From the NCBI GenBank assembly GCA_964428185.1, contig CAYRXH010000003.1:1-64000 (forward strand): 64,000 nucleotides of DNA, in the 5' to 3' direction. The notes beneath the pieces are model-generated. The model made no database searches, had not been told where the DNA came from, and saw nothing but the letters and a program-made list of their open reading frames with translations. Origin of the DNA: CAYMAZ01 sp964428185 (GTDB taxonomy: Bacteria; Bacteroidota; Bacteroidia; Bacteroidales; DTU049). Position 1 is the first letter of the stretch. Each line of letters starts with the position of its first letter. Positions 51,390-60,933 of the stretch are shown here, one piece after another. The translations under genes were made by a program, and so were the position numbers.

Positions 51390-54266
51390 ATGATTACTGA
51401 CAATTTTCATTACAGACACAACGGTCCCCTGGAGAATGAAATTCCTCAGATGCTGAACGCCATCGGTGTAAATTCAATAGATGACCTGATTAACAAAACT
51501 GTTCCTTCAAAGATACGGCTTAAAAATCCTCTCAATCTCCCTAAAGGAAGAAGTGAAGCTGAAGTATTTGACCTGCTAAAAAATATCGGTTCAAAAAACA
51601 AGCTCTTTCGTTCTTTCATCGGATTAGGTTACTACAATACCATTTTGCCTCCTGTTATCCAGAGAAACATTCTGGAAAATCCGGGCTGGTACACTTCTTA
51701 CACTCCCTATCAGGCTGAAATTTCTCAGGGAAGGCTGGAAGCTCTTCTTCTGTTTCAAACCATGGTCTGCGATCTGACTGCCATGCCTATCAGCAATAGC
51801 TCTCTGCTTGATGAAGCCACAGCTGCTGCAGAGGCAATGGTGATGTCTTTCAATTCCCGTTCACGAGACAAGGTTAAGGCAAATGCCAATGTTTTTTTGG
51901 TTTCTGACAAAATATTTCCACAGTCTCTTGATGTCATTCTGACCCGTTCTAAACCATTGGGAATCACCGTAAAAGTATTACCTTTTGAACAGTTTGTATT
52001 TGACGAAACAGTTTTTGGTGCCATTGTTCAGTATCCTGATGAACAGGGCGAAATTCATGATTTCCGTTTCCTTGCAGATCAGGCACACAAGAACGATGCA
52101 TTGCTGAGTGTTGCCGTTGACATCATGGCCATGGCTCTGCTCACTCCTCCTGGAGAATGGGGAGCTGACATTGTGATTGGTTCAAGCCAGCGCTTCGGCA
52201 TACCCATGGGATTTGGAGGTCCTCATGCTGCTTTTCTGTCCTGCAAAGATGAGTTAAAAAGAAATGTTCCCGGACGAATCATCGGCGTCAGTATTGACAG
52301 TCATGGAAAACGGGCGCTCCGAATGGCTCTGCAGACAAGGGAACAGCATATCAAACGGGAACGTGCCACATCAAACATTTGTACAGCTCAAGCACTCCTT
52401 GCAATAATGGCTGCCATGTATGCCGCATATCACGGTCCCAAAGGGATCAGAGATATTGCAGAGCACATCCATTTGCTGACAACAGCATTGGTTAAGGAAG
52501 CTGAAAAACTTGGATATGTACAGCTTAACAACAACTATTTTGACACTGTCCGTTTCAAAGTCCCTCAGGGCGTTTCGGTAAATAAAATTCGTGAATATGC
52601 TCTTGATGCCAAAATGAATTTCAGATATTATGACCATGAAGTGTTTGGTCTCAGTTTTGACGAAACTGCATGTGTTAATGACATCAATAATATTATCTGT
52701 ATTTTGTCAAAAGCGCAGGGCAAAGCTTGTTCTGAGTTTCTGTGTAACAAGCAGAATTGTTCAGGAAATCAGGGGTTTGATCAGAAATTTAAGCGAACCT
52801 CTGAATTTCTTACACATGCTCTGTTCAACAGCTTTCATTCAGAAACCGACATGATGAGATATCTGAAGTCTCTTGAAAACAAGGATCTTGCACTGAACAG
52901 AACCATGATTCCGCTTGGGTCATGCACCATGAAGCTAAACGCAGCCATTGAGATGTTTCATCTGAGTTGGCCTGAGTTTGCAGCCATTCATCCCTTTGTT
53001 CCCAAAGATCAGGCAGAAGGATATCTCTATCTGATCAATGATATGGACAGTATTTTATCTGAAATTACGGGGTTTGCCAAATTCTCATTTCAACCAAATT
53101 CAGGTGCAGCAGGAGAATACGCCGGTCTTATGGTTATTCGTGAATATCATATCAGTCGGGGTGAAGCACATAGAAATGTCTGCCTGATTCCTTCATCTGC
53201 ACATGGCACCAATCCTGCCAGTGCGGCCATGGCCGGCATGAAAATCGTTGTGGTTAAATGTGATGAAAAGGGCAATATTGACCTTGAAGACCTGAAAGCA
53301 AAGGCCAAAGAACACAAAAACGATTTGTCTGCATTGATGATCACTTATCCCTCAACACATGGCGTTTTTGAAGAGGATGTGATGGAAATAATCAGTATTA
53401 TTCACGAATGTGGCGGACAGGTTTATATGGATGGTGCCAATATGAACGCGCAGGTGGGTCTTACAAGTCCCGGCTTTATCGGAGCTGATGTATGCCACCT
53501 TAATCTTCACAAAACTTTTGCTATTCCTCATGGTGGTGGCGGCCCCGGCATTGGACCCATCGGCGTTGCAAAACATCTGGTTGATTTTCTGCCAGGACAT
53601 CCTGTGTTTGAAACAGGTGGAGAAAAAGCAATCAAAGCCGTGTCGGCAGCGCCATTCGGCAGCCCGTTGATCATTCCTATCTCGTATGCATATATCAAAC
53701 TGCTTGGCAGAAACGGCCTGAAAAAAGCAACAGAATATGCAATACTCAATGCAAATTATCTTAAAGCAAAACTTGAAAAACACTATCCCATTCTCTATGT
53801 GGGAAAAAACGGCTTCGTTGCCCATGAAATGATTCTCGACTGTAATGCTTTTAGCAAAACTGCACATATTGAAGTGATCGATATTGCAAAACGACTCATT
53901 GATTACGGCTTTCATGCCCCTACCGTTGCTTTCCCTGTTCACGGAACACTGATGGTTGAGCCAAGTGAAAGCGAACCATTGAAAGAACTGGACAGATTTA
54001 TCGAGGCAATGATCAGCATCCGTCAGGAAATCAGAGATATTGAAGAAGGAAAAGTTTCGAAGGAGAACAACGTGATCAAAAATGCACCTCACAAGATGGA
54101 ACTGATGCTTGATGAAGAATGGACACTACCGTACTCAAAGAAAACGGCATTTATGCCTGTTCCCATTCAGAACAAATATTTTGCTCCCGTGGGAAGAGTC
54201 AATGATGCTCACGGAGACCGGAATCTGGTGTGTACATGCCCCCCCATAGAAGAATACATGGGATAA
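51390..54266 (+). CDS. gcvP: Glycine dehydrogenase (decarboxylating), P protein
   Basis: 958 residues, the full-length fused (homodimeric-type) P protein. Decarboxylates glycine and passes aminomethyl to the lipoyl H protein. N-terminal half starts YRHNGPLENEIPQML; the C-terminal half carries the PLP lysine in LHKTFAIPHGGGGPG and SSAHGTNPASAAMAG. GcvT and GcvH are not in the window, so the system is split. Monocistronic. Confidence 0.95.
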   Translation: MITDNFHYRHNGPLENEIPQMLNAIGVNSIDDLINKTVPSKIRLKNPLNLPKGRSEAEVFDLLKNIGSKNKLFRSFIGLGYYNTILPPVIQRNILENPGWYTSYTPYQAEISQGRLEALLLFQTMVCDLTAMPISNSSLLDEATAAAEAMVMSFNSRSRDKVKANANVFLVSDKIFPQSLDVILTRSKPLGITVKVLPFEQFVFDETVFGAIVQYPDEQGEIHDFRFLADQAHKNDALLSVAVDIMAMALLTPPGEWGADIVIGSSQRFGIPMGFGGPHAAFLSCKDELKRNVPGRIIGVSIDSHGKRALRMALQTREQHIKRERATSNICTAQALLAIMAAMYAAYHGPKGIRDIAEHIHLLTTALVKEAEKLGYVQLNNNYFDTVRFKVPQGVSVNKIREYALDAKMNFRYYDHEVFGLSFDETACVNDINNIICILSKAQGKACSEFLCNKQNCSGNQGFDQKFKRTSEFLTHALFNSFHSETDMMRYLKSLENKDLALNRTMIPLGSCTMKLNAAIEMFHLSWPEFAAIHPFVPKDQAEGYLYLINDMDSILSEITGFAKFSFQPNSGAAGEYAGLMVIREYHISRGEAHRNVCLIPSSAHGTNPASAAMAGMKIVVVKCDEKGNIDLEDLKAKAKEHKNDLSALMITYPSTHGVFEEDVMEIISIIHECGGQVYMDGANMNAQVGLTSPGFIGADVCHLNLHKTFAIPHGGGGPGIGPIGVAKHLVDFLPGHPVFETGGEKAIKAVSAAPFGSPLIIPISYAYIKLLGRNGLKKATEYAILNANYLKAKLEKHYPILYVGKNGFVAHEMILDCNAFSKTAHIEVIDIAKRLIDYGFHAPTVAFPVHGTLMVEPSESEPLKELDRFIEAMISIRQEIRDIEEGKVSKENNVIKNAPHKMELMLDEEWTLPYSKKTAFMPVPIQNKYFAPVGRVNDAHGDRNLVCTCPPIEEYMG

Positions 54267-54283
54267 TGGAATAATCCCTTTTT

Positions 54284-54320
54284 AAAAAAAGGACGATTGC
54301 AGTGGCTTTCGGTCTTTTTT
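54284..54320. terminator. Terminator between gcvP and the lipoprotein gene
   Basis: AAAAAAG..CGA and TCG..CTTTTTT pair with an internal mismatch, giving A and T tracts on both sides suited to two convergent genes. Confidence 0.5.
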
Positions 54321-54324
54321 ATGC

Positions 54325-54834
54325 CTAATTAATTACTGAATAACTGAGATTTTCAAACTTCCCTTCTGTGATGGGAATCTTTGTTTCAGTCGGATCCCCG
54401 TTTGGGTACATATCTGCCTGAAAAGTGCCTGATATACGCTTTTGGTCGGTGTCAACCTCTGTCAGAACAACAGTTGCTGAATATGAATTATAATATGTTG
54501 CTGTTCCTGATGTAGCATTGTCACTGGTTTTGTAAACCAGCATGCACTGACCTGACATTTCATCCACAAAGGCAGACAAAGAGTACGTGCCGGCAGCACT
54601 CCCCCTGACAGTAATTACAATACTCTGAGAAGCCGTTTGTGAAAGCGTTGGAAATCCACTGATCACAAAAATATTCTGCGACTGGGAAAGAGTGACATTT
54701 CTGACCAGAGCCGTCCATGAACTTCCGTTCACTTTTGCAGTCATCAGCGGCTCATCATCTTCCTTACGGCAGGATGTGGCAACAAAAACAGAAATAAGAA
54801 TTCCGATAAAAAAATAATACCCGAGTGTTTTCAT
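54325..54834 (-). CDS. DUF6252-like lipoprotein
   Basis: 169 residues. Leader with lipobox VATSC-RKEDD, then MTAKVNGSSWTA, the opening seen in small Bacteroidetes lipoproteins with a beta-sandwich; later GTYSLSA and ISGTFQADMY ... ITEGKFENL agree with this. A -7 box TAACTTTG lies at 54865-54858. Envelope protein of unknown role. Confidence 0.72.
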   Translation of the reverse strand: MKTLGYYFFIGILISVFVATSCRKEDDEPLMTAKVNGSSWTALVRNVTLSQSQNIFVISGFPTLSQTASQSIVITVRGSAAGTYSLSAFVDEMSGQCMLVYKTSDNATSGTATYYNSYSATVVLTEVDTDQKRISGTFQADMYPNGDPTETKIPITEGKFENLSYSVIN

Positions 54835-54980
54835 GTTGAGATATATTTATTGTTCTTCAAAGTTACAAAAAAATCATCACTTCTGCTTGCAAAATATTCT
54901 TCCTCCTGGTGGTTTTAAAATATGACGGTGTGAGCCCTATGATTTTTTCAGATGCGACCAGCACATTGTGTTAAAAATCT

Positions 54981-54988
54981 TAACTTTG
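54981..54988 (+). promoter_or_regulatory. -7 box TAACTTTG for alaS
   Basis: TAnnTTTG match 33 bases before the alaS ATG at 55022. Confidence 0.45.
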
Positions 54989-55021
54989 CAACCGTTTTTT
55001 TCGATAAACAGATAATTCCAA

Positions 55022-57640
55022 ATGAATACTTCTTCCGAGATCAGGCAGGCTTTTCTGGACTTCTTCCGTTCCAAACAGCACCACATTGTTCCTTCTGCAC
55101 CCATGGTACTTAAAAATGACCCAACACTGATGTTTACCAATGCCGGAATGAATCAGTTCAAGGATGTTTTTCTTGACAACAAACCGGCAACACACCCAAG
55201 GATTGCAGATACCCAGAAGTGCCTGAGGGTATCCGGAAAACACAACGACCTTGAGGATGTGGGCCATGACACCTATCATCACACCATGTTTGAAATGCTT
55301 GGCAACTGGTCTTTCGGAGATTATTTCAAAAAAGAAGCCATTGAATGGGCATTTGAACTTCTTAACAAAGTTTACGGCATTCCTGCTGATATTATGTATG
55401 CCACCTATTTTGAAGGTGATGCTGCTGAACATCTTGATCCTGATACTGAAGCACGGGATTTGTGGCTCAAACTGTTGCCCGCTGAACGAATTCTGCCAGG
55501 AAATAAAAAGGATAATTTTTGGGAAATGGGAGAATCTGGTCCCTGTGGCCCGTGTTCTGAAATTCATGTTGATCTGAGACCCGAGGCCGAAAAGAAAAAA
55601 ATACCCGGCTATCAACTTGTCAATACTGATCATCATCAGATGATTGAAATCTGGAATCTTGTGTTTATACAGTTTAACAGAGATATGCAGGGAAAACTGC
55701 ATCCCCTGAAAAACAAGCACGTTGACACAGGCATGGGATTTGAACGCCTCTGTCGTGTGATACAAGGAAAATCATCCAATTATGACACTGATATCTTCAC
55801 TCCCATCATCAGCAAACTGGAAACCATTTCAGGCGTAAGATATGGCCAGTGTGAGCCTACAGACATTGCATTCAGGGTGGTTGCCGATCACCTCAGAGCT
55901 GTGGCCTTTGCCATTGCCGACGGCCAAATCCCATCCAATGTGAAAGCCGGTTATGTGATCAGACGAATACTCCGCAGAGCTGTTCGCTACGGATTTACTT
56001 TCCTGAACCTCCGCAAAACTTTTGTCAATGAACTTGTTCCAACACTTGTTGAACTCATGGGAACCTTTTTTCCCGAACTTGAAAAACAACAGCAACTGAT
56101 CATTAAAGTCATTTTTGAAGAAGAACAGTCGTTTCTTAAAACCCTTGAAACAGGCATTCACAAATTTGAAGAATATCTGAAGTTGCATCCCGACAAAAAA
56201 ATGCTCGACGGTCATTTCGTATTTGAACTATACGACACCTACGGCTTTCCGGTAGACCTGACAGAACTTATGTGTCGTGAAAAAGGACTCAGTATTGATA
56301 TGAATACATTCAATGCCAATCTTGAGGCACAAAAGGAACGAAGCAGAAAAGATGCTGTTGTGGAAAAAGAAGACTGGACAGAACTGATTCCCTCTGCAAA
56401 AAGTGAGTTTGTTGGGTGGGACCATATCAGTCACGAGGCAAAAATTACACGCTACAGAAAAGTGAACCGCAAGGGAAAGGATTTGATTCATCTGGTGCTT
56501 GACAACACTCCTTTTTATGGCGAAAGCGGAGGACAAACAGGAGACAGGGGTATCCTGAAAACCAAAGACGAAGAAATTACTGTTATTGACACCATCAAGG
56601 AAATGGATCTAACCATTCACGTGACTGAAGCCCTTCCTTCTGCCCCCAAAGAAATGTTTACTGCCATTGTTGACAAACAGGCCAGAGAAAACACAATGCG
56701 AAATCATTCTGCTACCCACCTGATGCACCATGCACTTAGAAGTATTCTCGGCCTTCATGTTGAGCAAAAAGGTTCTCTTGTTACTTCAGAGTATCTGAGA
56801 TTCGACTTTACTCATTTTCAGAAAATGAGCAACAGAGAGATTGAGCAAGTTGAACTGGCTGTAAACAGCGAAATTATGGCCAACCTGCCACTGGAAGAAA
56901 ACAGAAGCATTGCTTATGATGAAGCTGTAGGCCAGGGAGTCATCGCATTGTTCGGTGAAAAATACGACGAAAAGGTGAGAACAATCCGATTTGGTGATTC
57001 CATAGAACTGTGCGGAGGCACACATGTAAAAGCAACCGGAAGCATCGGCTTCTTTAAAATCATTTCAGAAAGCGCCATTGCAGCAGGCATCAGAAGAATT
57101 GAAGCTGTTACCGGCGAAGCTGCCCTCAGACTTGTTCTGGAACAATGGAATACATTACAGTCCATCCGTTCTGCACTTAATAATCCCGCAAACATTATTG
57201 CAAGTGTAGATGCCATGCGGGAATCTGTGAAAAAAATGGAAAAGCGTATTGAAGAACTTGAAATGGCCGGACTGGGAACACTTGCAGCTGATTTGTTGAA
57301 TGAAGCTACAAGCCGGGAAGGGGTTACTATCCTTCAGAAACGGATTTCCATTCCTTCGTCACATCTCAAAAATCTTTCTTTTGAGCTGAAGAACCGTTGC
57401 AAAGATTCATTTTTCCTTGTCATCGGTAATGAATCTGAAGGAAAGGCATCCATCACAATTCTGATTTCAGATGATCTGATCAGTGCACGCGGGTTACATG
57501 CAGGCAAGCTTGTCAGAGAACTGGCTAAGGAAATCGACGGAGGTGGAGGAGGTCAGGCAGGAATGGCAACTGCAGGTGGCACCAACCCTGCCGGAATTGA
57601 CTCTGCCATCAAAAAAGCCACTGATCTTGCAGGATTATAA
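55022..57640 (+). CDS. alaS: Alanine-tRNA ligase
   Basis: 872 residues, full length. Class II core with FLDFFRSKQHHIVPSAP and MFTNAGMNQFKDVF; editing domain with HSATHLMHHALR and CGGTHVKATG, which supply the zinc ligands; C-terminal C-Ala domain with the glycine-rich GGGGGQAGMATAGG. Charges tRNA-Ala and removes mischarged Ser/Gly. Monocistronic with its own -7 box. Confidence 0.97.
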   Translation: MNTSSEIRQAFLDFFRSKQHHIVPSAPMVLKNDPTLMFTNAGMNQFKDVFLDNKPATHPRIADTQKCLRVSGKHNDLEDVGHDTYHHTMFEMLGNWSFGDYFKKEAIEWAFELLNKVYGIPADIMYATYFEGDAAEHLDPDTEARDLWLKLLPAERILPGNKKDNFWEMGESGPCGPCSEIHVDLRPEAEKKKIPGYQLVNTDHHQMIEIWNLVFIQFNRDMQGKLHPLKNKHVDTGMGFERLCRVIQGKSSNYDTDIFTPIISKLETISGVRYGQCEPTDIAFRVVADHLRAVAFAIADGQIPSNVKAGYVIRRILRRAVRYGFTFLNLRKTFVNELVPTLVELMGTFFPELEKQQQLIIKVIFEEEQSFLKTLETGIHKFEEYLKLHPDKKMLDGHFVFELYDTYGFPVDLTELMCREKGLSIDMNTFNANLEAQKERSRKDAVVEKEDWTELIPSAKSEFVGWDHISHEAKITRYRKVNRKGKDLIHLVLDNTPFYGESGGQTGDRGILKTKDEEITVIDTIKEMDLTIHVTEALPSAPKEMFTAIVDKQARENTMRNHSATHLMHHALRSILGLHVEQKGSLVTSEYLRFDFTHFQKMSNREIEQVELAVNSEIMANLPLEENRSIAYDEAVGQGVIALFGEKYDEKVRTIRFGDSIELCGGTHVKATGSIGFFKIISESAIAAGIRRIEAVTGEAALRLVLEQWNTLQSIRSALNNPANIIASVDAMRESVKKMEKRIEELEMAGLGTLAADLLNEATSREGVTILQKRISIPSSHLKNLSFELKNRCKDSFFLVIGNESEGKASITILISDDLISARGLHAGKLVRELAKEIDGGGGGQAGMATAGGTNPAGIDSAIKKATDLAGL

Positions 57641-57787
57641 GTTCTTATGAAGATGTGAAGAGAAAGGGATGGGGATCACTTTGTGATGGGAAATATTGAA
57701 TGTTGAAGTTTTTTAACCAGTTACTAGTCACTAATTACCAGCCACATAAAAGCTTATCCTGATTCATCTATAACTCTACTTTCTTTC

Positions 57788-58561
57788 TCAAACCATTCCT
57801 GAGATCATTGCAAGAGAAATCAGAATCAGCATCACAGCCACCACAATTTGAATAAATGAGAGGGTGATCTTTTTCAGCAGGAAATTTCCTGCAACTGCAC
57901 CAAGCATTGCAGAGAGCGTAGCTGCAACAATCAAGGTCATATTGTCAGACAATCCTGAGTTACTGTATCGTGAAGCATATACAGACAAGCGGGTCATATC
58001 AATAAAGCACGCAATCACCACACCTGTTGCAATATATGCTTCCTTTGTAAGTCCTGTTTTAATAAGAAAAGCACTTCGGATGGCTCCCTGTATTCCGGTC
58101 AGTCCTCCAAAAAATCCGCTGAGCAAACCTCCGTAGATAAGTTTATCTTTTCCAAAATGAATTTTTTTAAACCCCGGGGTCAATTCCAGAATGGAGAAAA
58201 CCAACAACAAGCTTCCAATAATTAGCTTAATAGGTGTCATTGTGAAGGTTTTGCCGGCTAGGCTGTATTCCGCAAGAACAGGCATTCCGCTGATTTGCAA
58301 CAGCAACCATGCCCCAGCAAAAGATGCAGCAATAGCAGGAACACCAAAACGAAACAGTACTAATTTTTGAGCATGCCTGCCCACAAGGACAATTTTAAAT
58401 AGGTTATTTGCAAAATGAACCAGACCTGTCAGCGCAATGGCTATATCCAGCGGAAAAAACAAGGCAAAAACAGGCATCAAAATTGTTCCCAGTCCAAAGC
58501 CTGAAAAAAAAGTTAGCACAGATGCCAGCAAGGCCACAAGAGAAATAACAACAATATCCAT
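57788..58561 (-). CDS. TauE/SafE-family membrane transporter
   Basis: 257 residues, about eight membrane helices in two related halves. GFGLGTILMPVFALFFP near 22-38 and GFFGGLTGIQGAIRSAF near 150 are the paired conserved segments of the TauE/SafE (DUF81) family. Family members export sulfite, sulfoacetate or related organic anions; substrate here unknown. Divergent from purB. Confidence 0.87.
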   Translation of the reverse strand: MDIVVISLVALLASVLTFFSGFGLGTILMPVFALFFPLDIAIALTGLVHFANNLFKIVLVGRHAQKLVLFRFGVPAIAASFAGAWLLLQISGMPVLAEYSLAGKTFTMTPIKLIIGSLLLVFSILELTPGFKKIHFGKDKLIYGGLLSGFFGGLTGIQGAIRSAFLIKTGLTKEAYIATGVVIACFIDMTRLSVYASRYSNSGLSDNMTLIVAATLSAMLGAVAGNFLLKKITLSFIQIVVAVMLILISLAMISGMV

Positions 58562-58617
58562 AGTGTAAAATTACTGAATTTGAATGTATCAAAATCCGGA
58601 AAAATAAAAGAAATTCC

Positions 58618-58625
58618 TATCTTTG
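58618..58625 (+). promoter_or_regulatory. -7 box TATCTTTG for purB
   Basis: TAnnTTTG match 22 bases before the purB ATG at 58648. Confidence 0.5.
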
Positions 58626-58647
58626 TGACATCTTCAAAAGAAACTCA

Positions 58648-59994
58648 ATGAACACCTCTCATCCTTTGTTTGCCATTTCGCCTGTAGATGGCAGATATCA
58701 TAGTACCACAGAACCGCTCACAGAATATTTTTCTGAATATGCACTCTTCCGCTATCGTTGTCTTGTTGAGGTGGAATATTTCATTGCTTTGTGCGAACTC
58801 CCTCTGCCACAGCTGAAAAAGGTTGACCCCGGTACTTTTCAGGCATTAAGAAGAATCTATGAAGAATTCAGTATAGATGATGCGATGAGAATCAAAAATA
58901 TAGAAAAAACAACCAATCACGACATAAAAGCGGTTGAATATTTTCTGAAAGAGAAGATGAAATTTGAGGGACTTGAAGAGTTTTCAGAATTCATTCATTT
59001 CGGGCTTACTTCACAGGATATCAACAATACTGCGATCCCTCTTTCCCTGAAAGAGGCATTTAACGACTATGTTTTTCCACTGATTGAAGATATGCTTACT
59101 GCATTGCAGGAAAAAGTAACTGATTGGGCCTTGATTCCGATGCTTGCCAGAACACATGGTCAACCTGCTTCTCCTACCCGTCTGGGAAAAGAATTTGAAG
59201 TTTTTACCGTGCGTCTTCAAACACAACTCATGCTTCTTTCACGAATTCCTTTTGCTGCCAAGTTTGGGGGGGCCACAGGAAATTTCAATGCTCACTATGC
59301 TGCTTACCCTCAGGTTGACTGGCAGCTTTTTGCCAATGATTTTGTAAAAAACATCCTTGGGCTGATTCGCTCCTATCCTACTACTCAAATAGAACACTAT
59401 GACCATCTTGCAGCTTTCTGTCATGCAATGTCCAGACTCAACACCATACTGATAGACTGCTGCAGGGATATCTGGACATATATTATGCTGAATTATTTTA
59501 CCCAGAAAACAAAAGAAGGAGAAGTTGGCTCATCGGCAATGCCCCACAAAATAAATCCAATTGACTTTGAAAATGCTGAAGGTAATCTGGGTGTGGCAAA
59601 TGCTCTCTTTGCACATCTGGCAGAGAAACTCCCTGTTTCACGACTTCAGAGAGACCTGACAGACTCCACTGTTTTGCGCAATCTTGGAATTCCAGTATCC
59701 CACAGCATCATTGCATATAAATCATTTCTGAGAGGACTTTCCAAACTGGAAGTAAATGAAACTGCTATCAGAAATGATCTCGAAAACCATCCCGAAGTCC
59801 TTACTGAAGCTATTCAAACAATTCTGCGAAGAGAAAACTACCCCAAACCCTATGAGGCATTGAAAGACCTTACAAGAGGCAACAAAGCAATTACCCGAGA
59901 ATCTCTGAATCAGTTTATTGACTCTCTTGACATTGACGAAGGTGTCAAAAAAGAACTGAAACAACTGACACCCTTCAACTATACAGGCAAATAA
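58648..59994 (+). CDS. purB: Adenylosuccinate lyase
   Basis: 448 residues. Splits SAICAR and adenylosuccinate in purine synthesis. Contains PLTEYFSEYALFRYRC, the TSQDINNTA segment, ARTHGQPASPTRLGKE with the catalytic His, and the fumarase-superfamily signature SSAMPHKINPIDFEN. Full length and of the longer E. coli-like type. The stop overlaps the glycosyltransferase start by one base (TAATG). Confidence 0.95.
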   Translation: MNTSHPLFAISPVDGRYHSTTEPLTEYFSEYALFRYRCLVEVEYFIALCELPLPQLKKVDPGTFQALRRIYEEFSIDDAMRIKNIEKTTNHDIKAVEYFLKEKMKFEGLEEFSEFIHFGLTSQDINNTAIPLSLKEAFNDYVFPLIEDMLTALQEKVTDWALIPMLARTHGQPASPTRLGKEFEVFTVRLQTQLMLLSRIPFAAKFGGATGNFNAHYAAYPQVDWQLFANDFVKNILGLIRSYPTTQIEHYDHLAAFCHAMSRLNTILIDCCRDIWTYIMLNYFTQKTKEGEVGSSAMPHKINPIDFENAEGNLGVANALFAHLAEKLPVSRLQRDLTDSTVLRNLGIPVSHSIIAYKSFLRGLSKLEVNETAIRNDLENHPEVLTEAIQTILRRENYPKPYEALKDLTRGNKAITRESLNQFIDSLDIDEGVKKELKQLTPFNYTGK

Positions 59995-60866
59995 TGAAAG
60001 TTTGCGGCTTTACTATCATCCGAAACGCTGTAAAATATGATTACCCCGTTGTAGAGTCAATTACTTCGGTTCTGGATATCTGTGACCAGTTTCTGGTGTC
60101 TGTGGGAAACTCAGAAGACGACACCCTTGGTCTGATCCGGTCAATCAATTCGCCAAAAATCAAAATCATTGAATCCGTGTGGGATGACACACTAAGGGAA
60201 GGGGGAAAAGTGCTTGCTGTGGAAACCAACAAGTGCATGGATGCCATTGGCGATGAATTTGACTGGTGTTTTTATCTTCAGGCCGATGAAGTTGTGCATG
60301 AAAAATATCTTCCTTCTGTTCTAAGTGCTATGACTAAGCATCTGAATAACAAGGCTGTTGATGGCTTGCTGTTCAGATATCTACATTTTTACGGGACTTA
60401 TGATTATGTTGGGGATTCAAGAACATGGTACAGGAACGAAGTGCGCATTATCCGCAACAATAAGAACATAAGATCTTTCAGAGATGCTCAGGGGTTTAAA
60501 ATCAATGGCAAACTTCTGAAAGTGAAAGAAACAGGAGCTGAAATTTATCACTACGGCTGGGTCAAACCACCTGAAAAGCAACAGCAGAAACAGAAAGATT
60601 TTCACAAACTTTGGCATGATGACCATTGGATCGAAAAAAACATTTCTCAGCAACAGGTGTTTGATTACTCAAAATATGATTCTCTGAAGCTGTTTCAGGA
60701 CACACATCCTGAAGTAATGAAAGATAGGATTGAACGCCTCAACTGGAAAGCAAACATTGATCCTGGTAAAAAAAAGCACAAAAACCTTATCAAATGGTTT
60801 CAGTATGTTGTGGAAAAAAAGACCGGATATCGGATTGGAGAATATAAGAACTACAAGAAAATTTGA
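59994..60866 (+). CDS. Family 2-like glycosyltransferase
   Basis: 290 residues. N-terminal MKVCGFTIIRNAVKYDYPVV and a DxD-like QADEVVHEKYL near residue 95 suggest a GT-A fold glycosyltransferase; GDSRTWYRNEVRIIRNN is a typical acceptor-side segment. The C-terminus is basic and lacks a membrane helix. Probably adds a sugar to a surface glycan in the cytosol. One-base overlap with purB implies coupled translation, though no functional link is evident. Confidence 0.75.
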   Translation: MKVCGFTIIRNAVKYDYPVVESITSVLDICDQFLVSVGNSEDDTLGLIRSINSPKIKIIESVWDDTLREGGKVLAVETNKCMDAIGDEFDWCFYLQADEVVHEKYLPSVLSAMTKHLNNKAVDGLLFRYLHFYGTYDYVGDSRTWYRNEVRIIRNNKNIRSFRDAQGFKINGKLLKVKETGAEIYHYGWVKPPEKQQQKQKDFHKLWHDDHWIEKNISQQQVFDYSKYDSLKLFQDTHPEVMKDRIERLNWKANIDPGKKKHKNLIKWFQYVVEKKTGYRIGEYKNYKKI

Positions 60867-60933
60867 CGTAATAACTGCTTCTTCTCTTTTTGTTTGAAGC
60901 CCCTCCCGAGTCAGGTTACAATCACGCTAAATA

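Noticed and set aside
53352..54092. 246-codon frame antisense to gcvP
   Set aside because: Shadow of a strongly conserved gene; composition (Cys, Phe, His-rich) fits antisense reading and no domain is visible.
54980..55765. 261-codon frame antisense to alaS
   Set aside because: Lies wholly opposite the conserved catalytic core of alaS and shows no family motifs.
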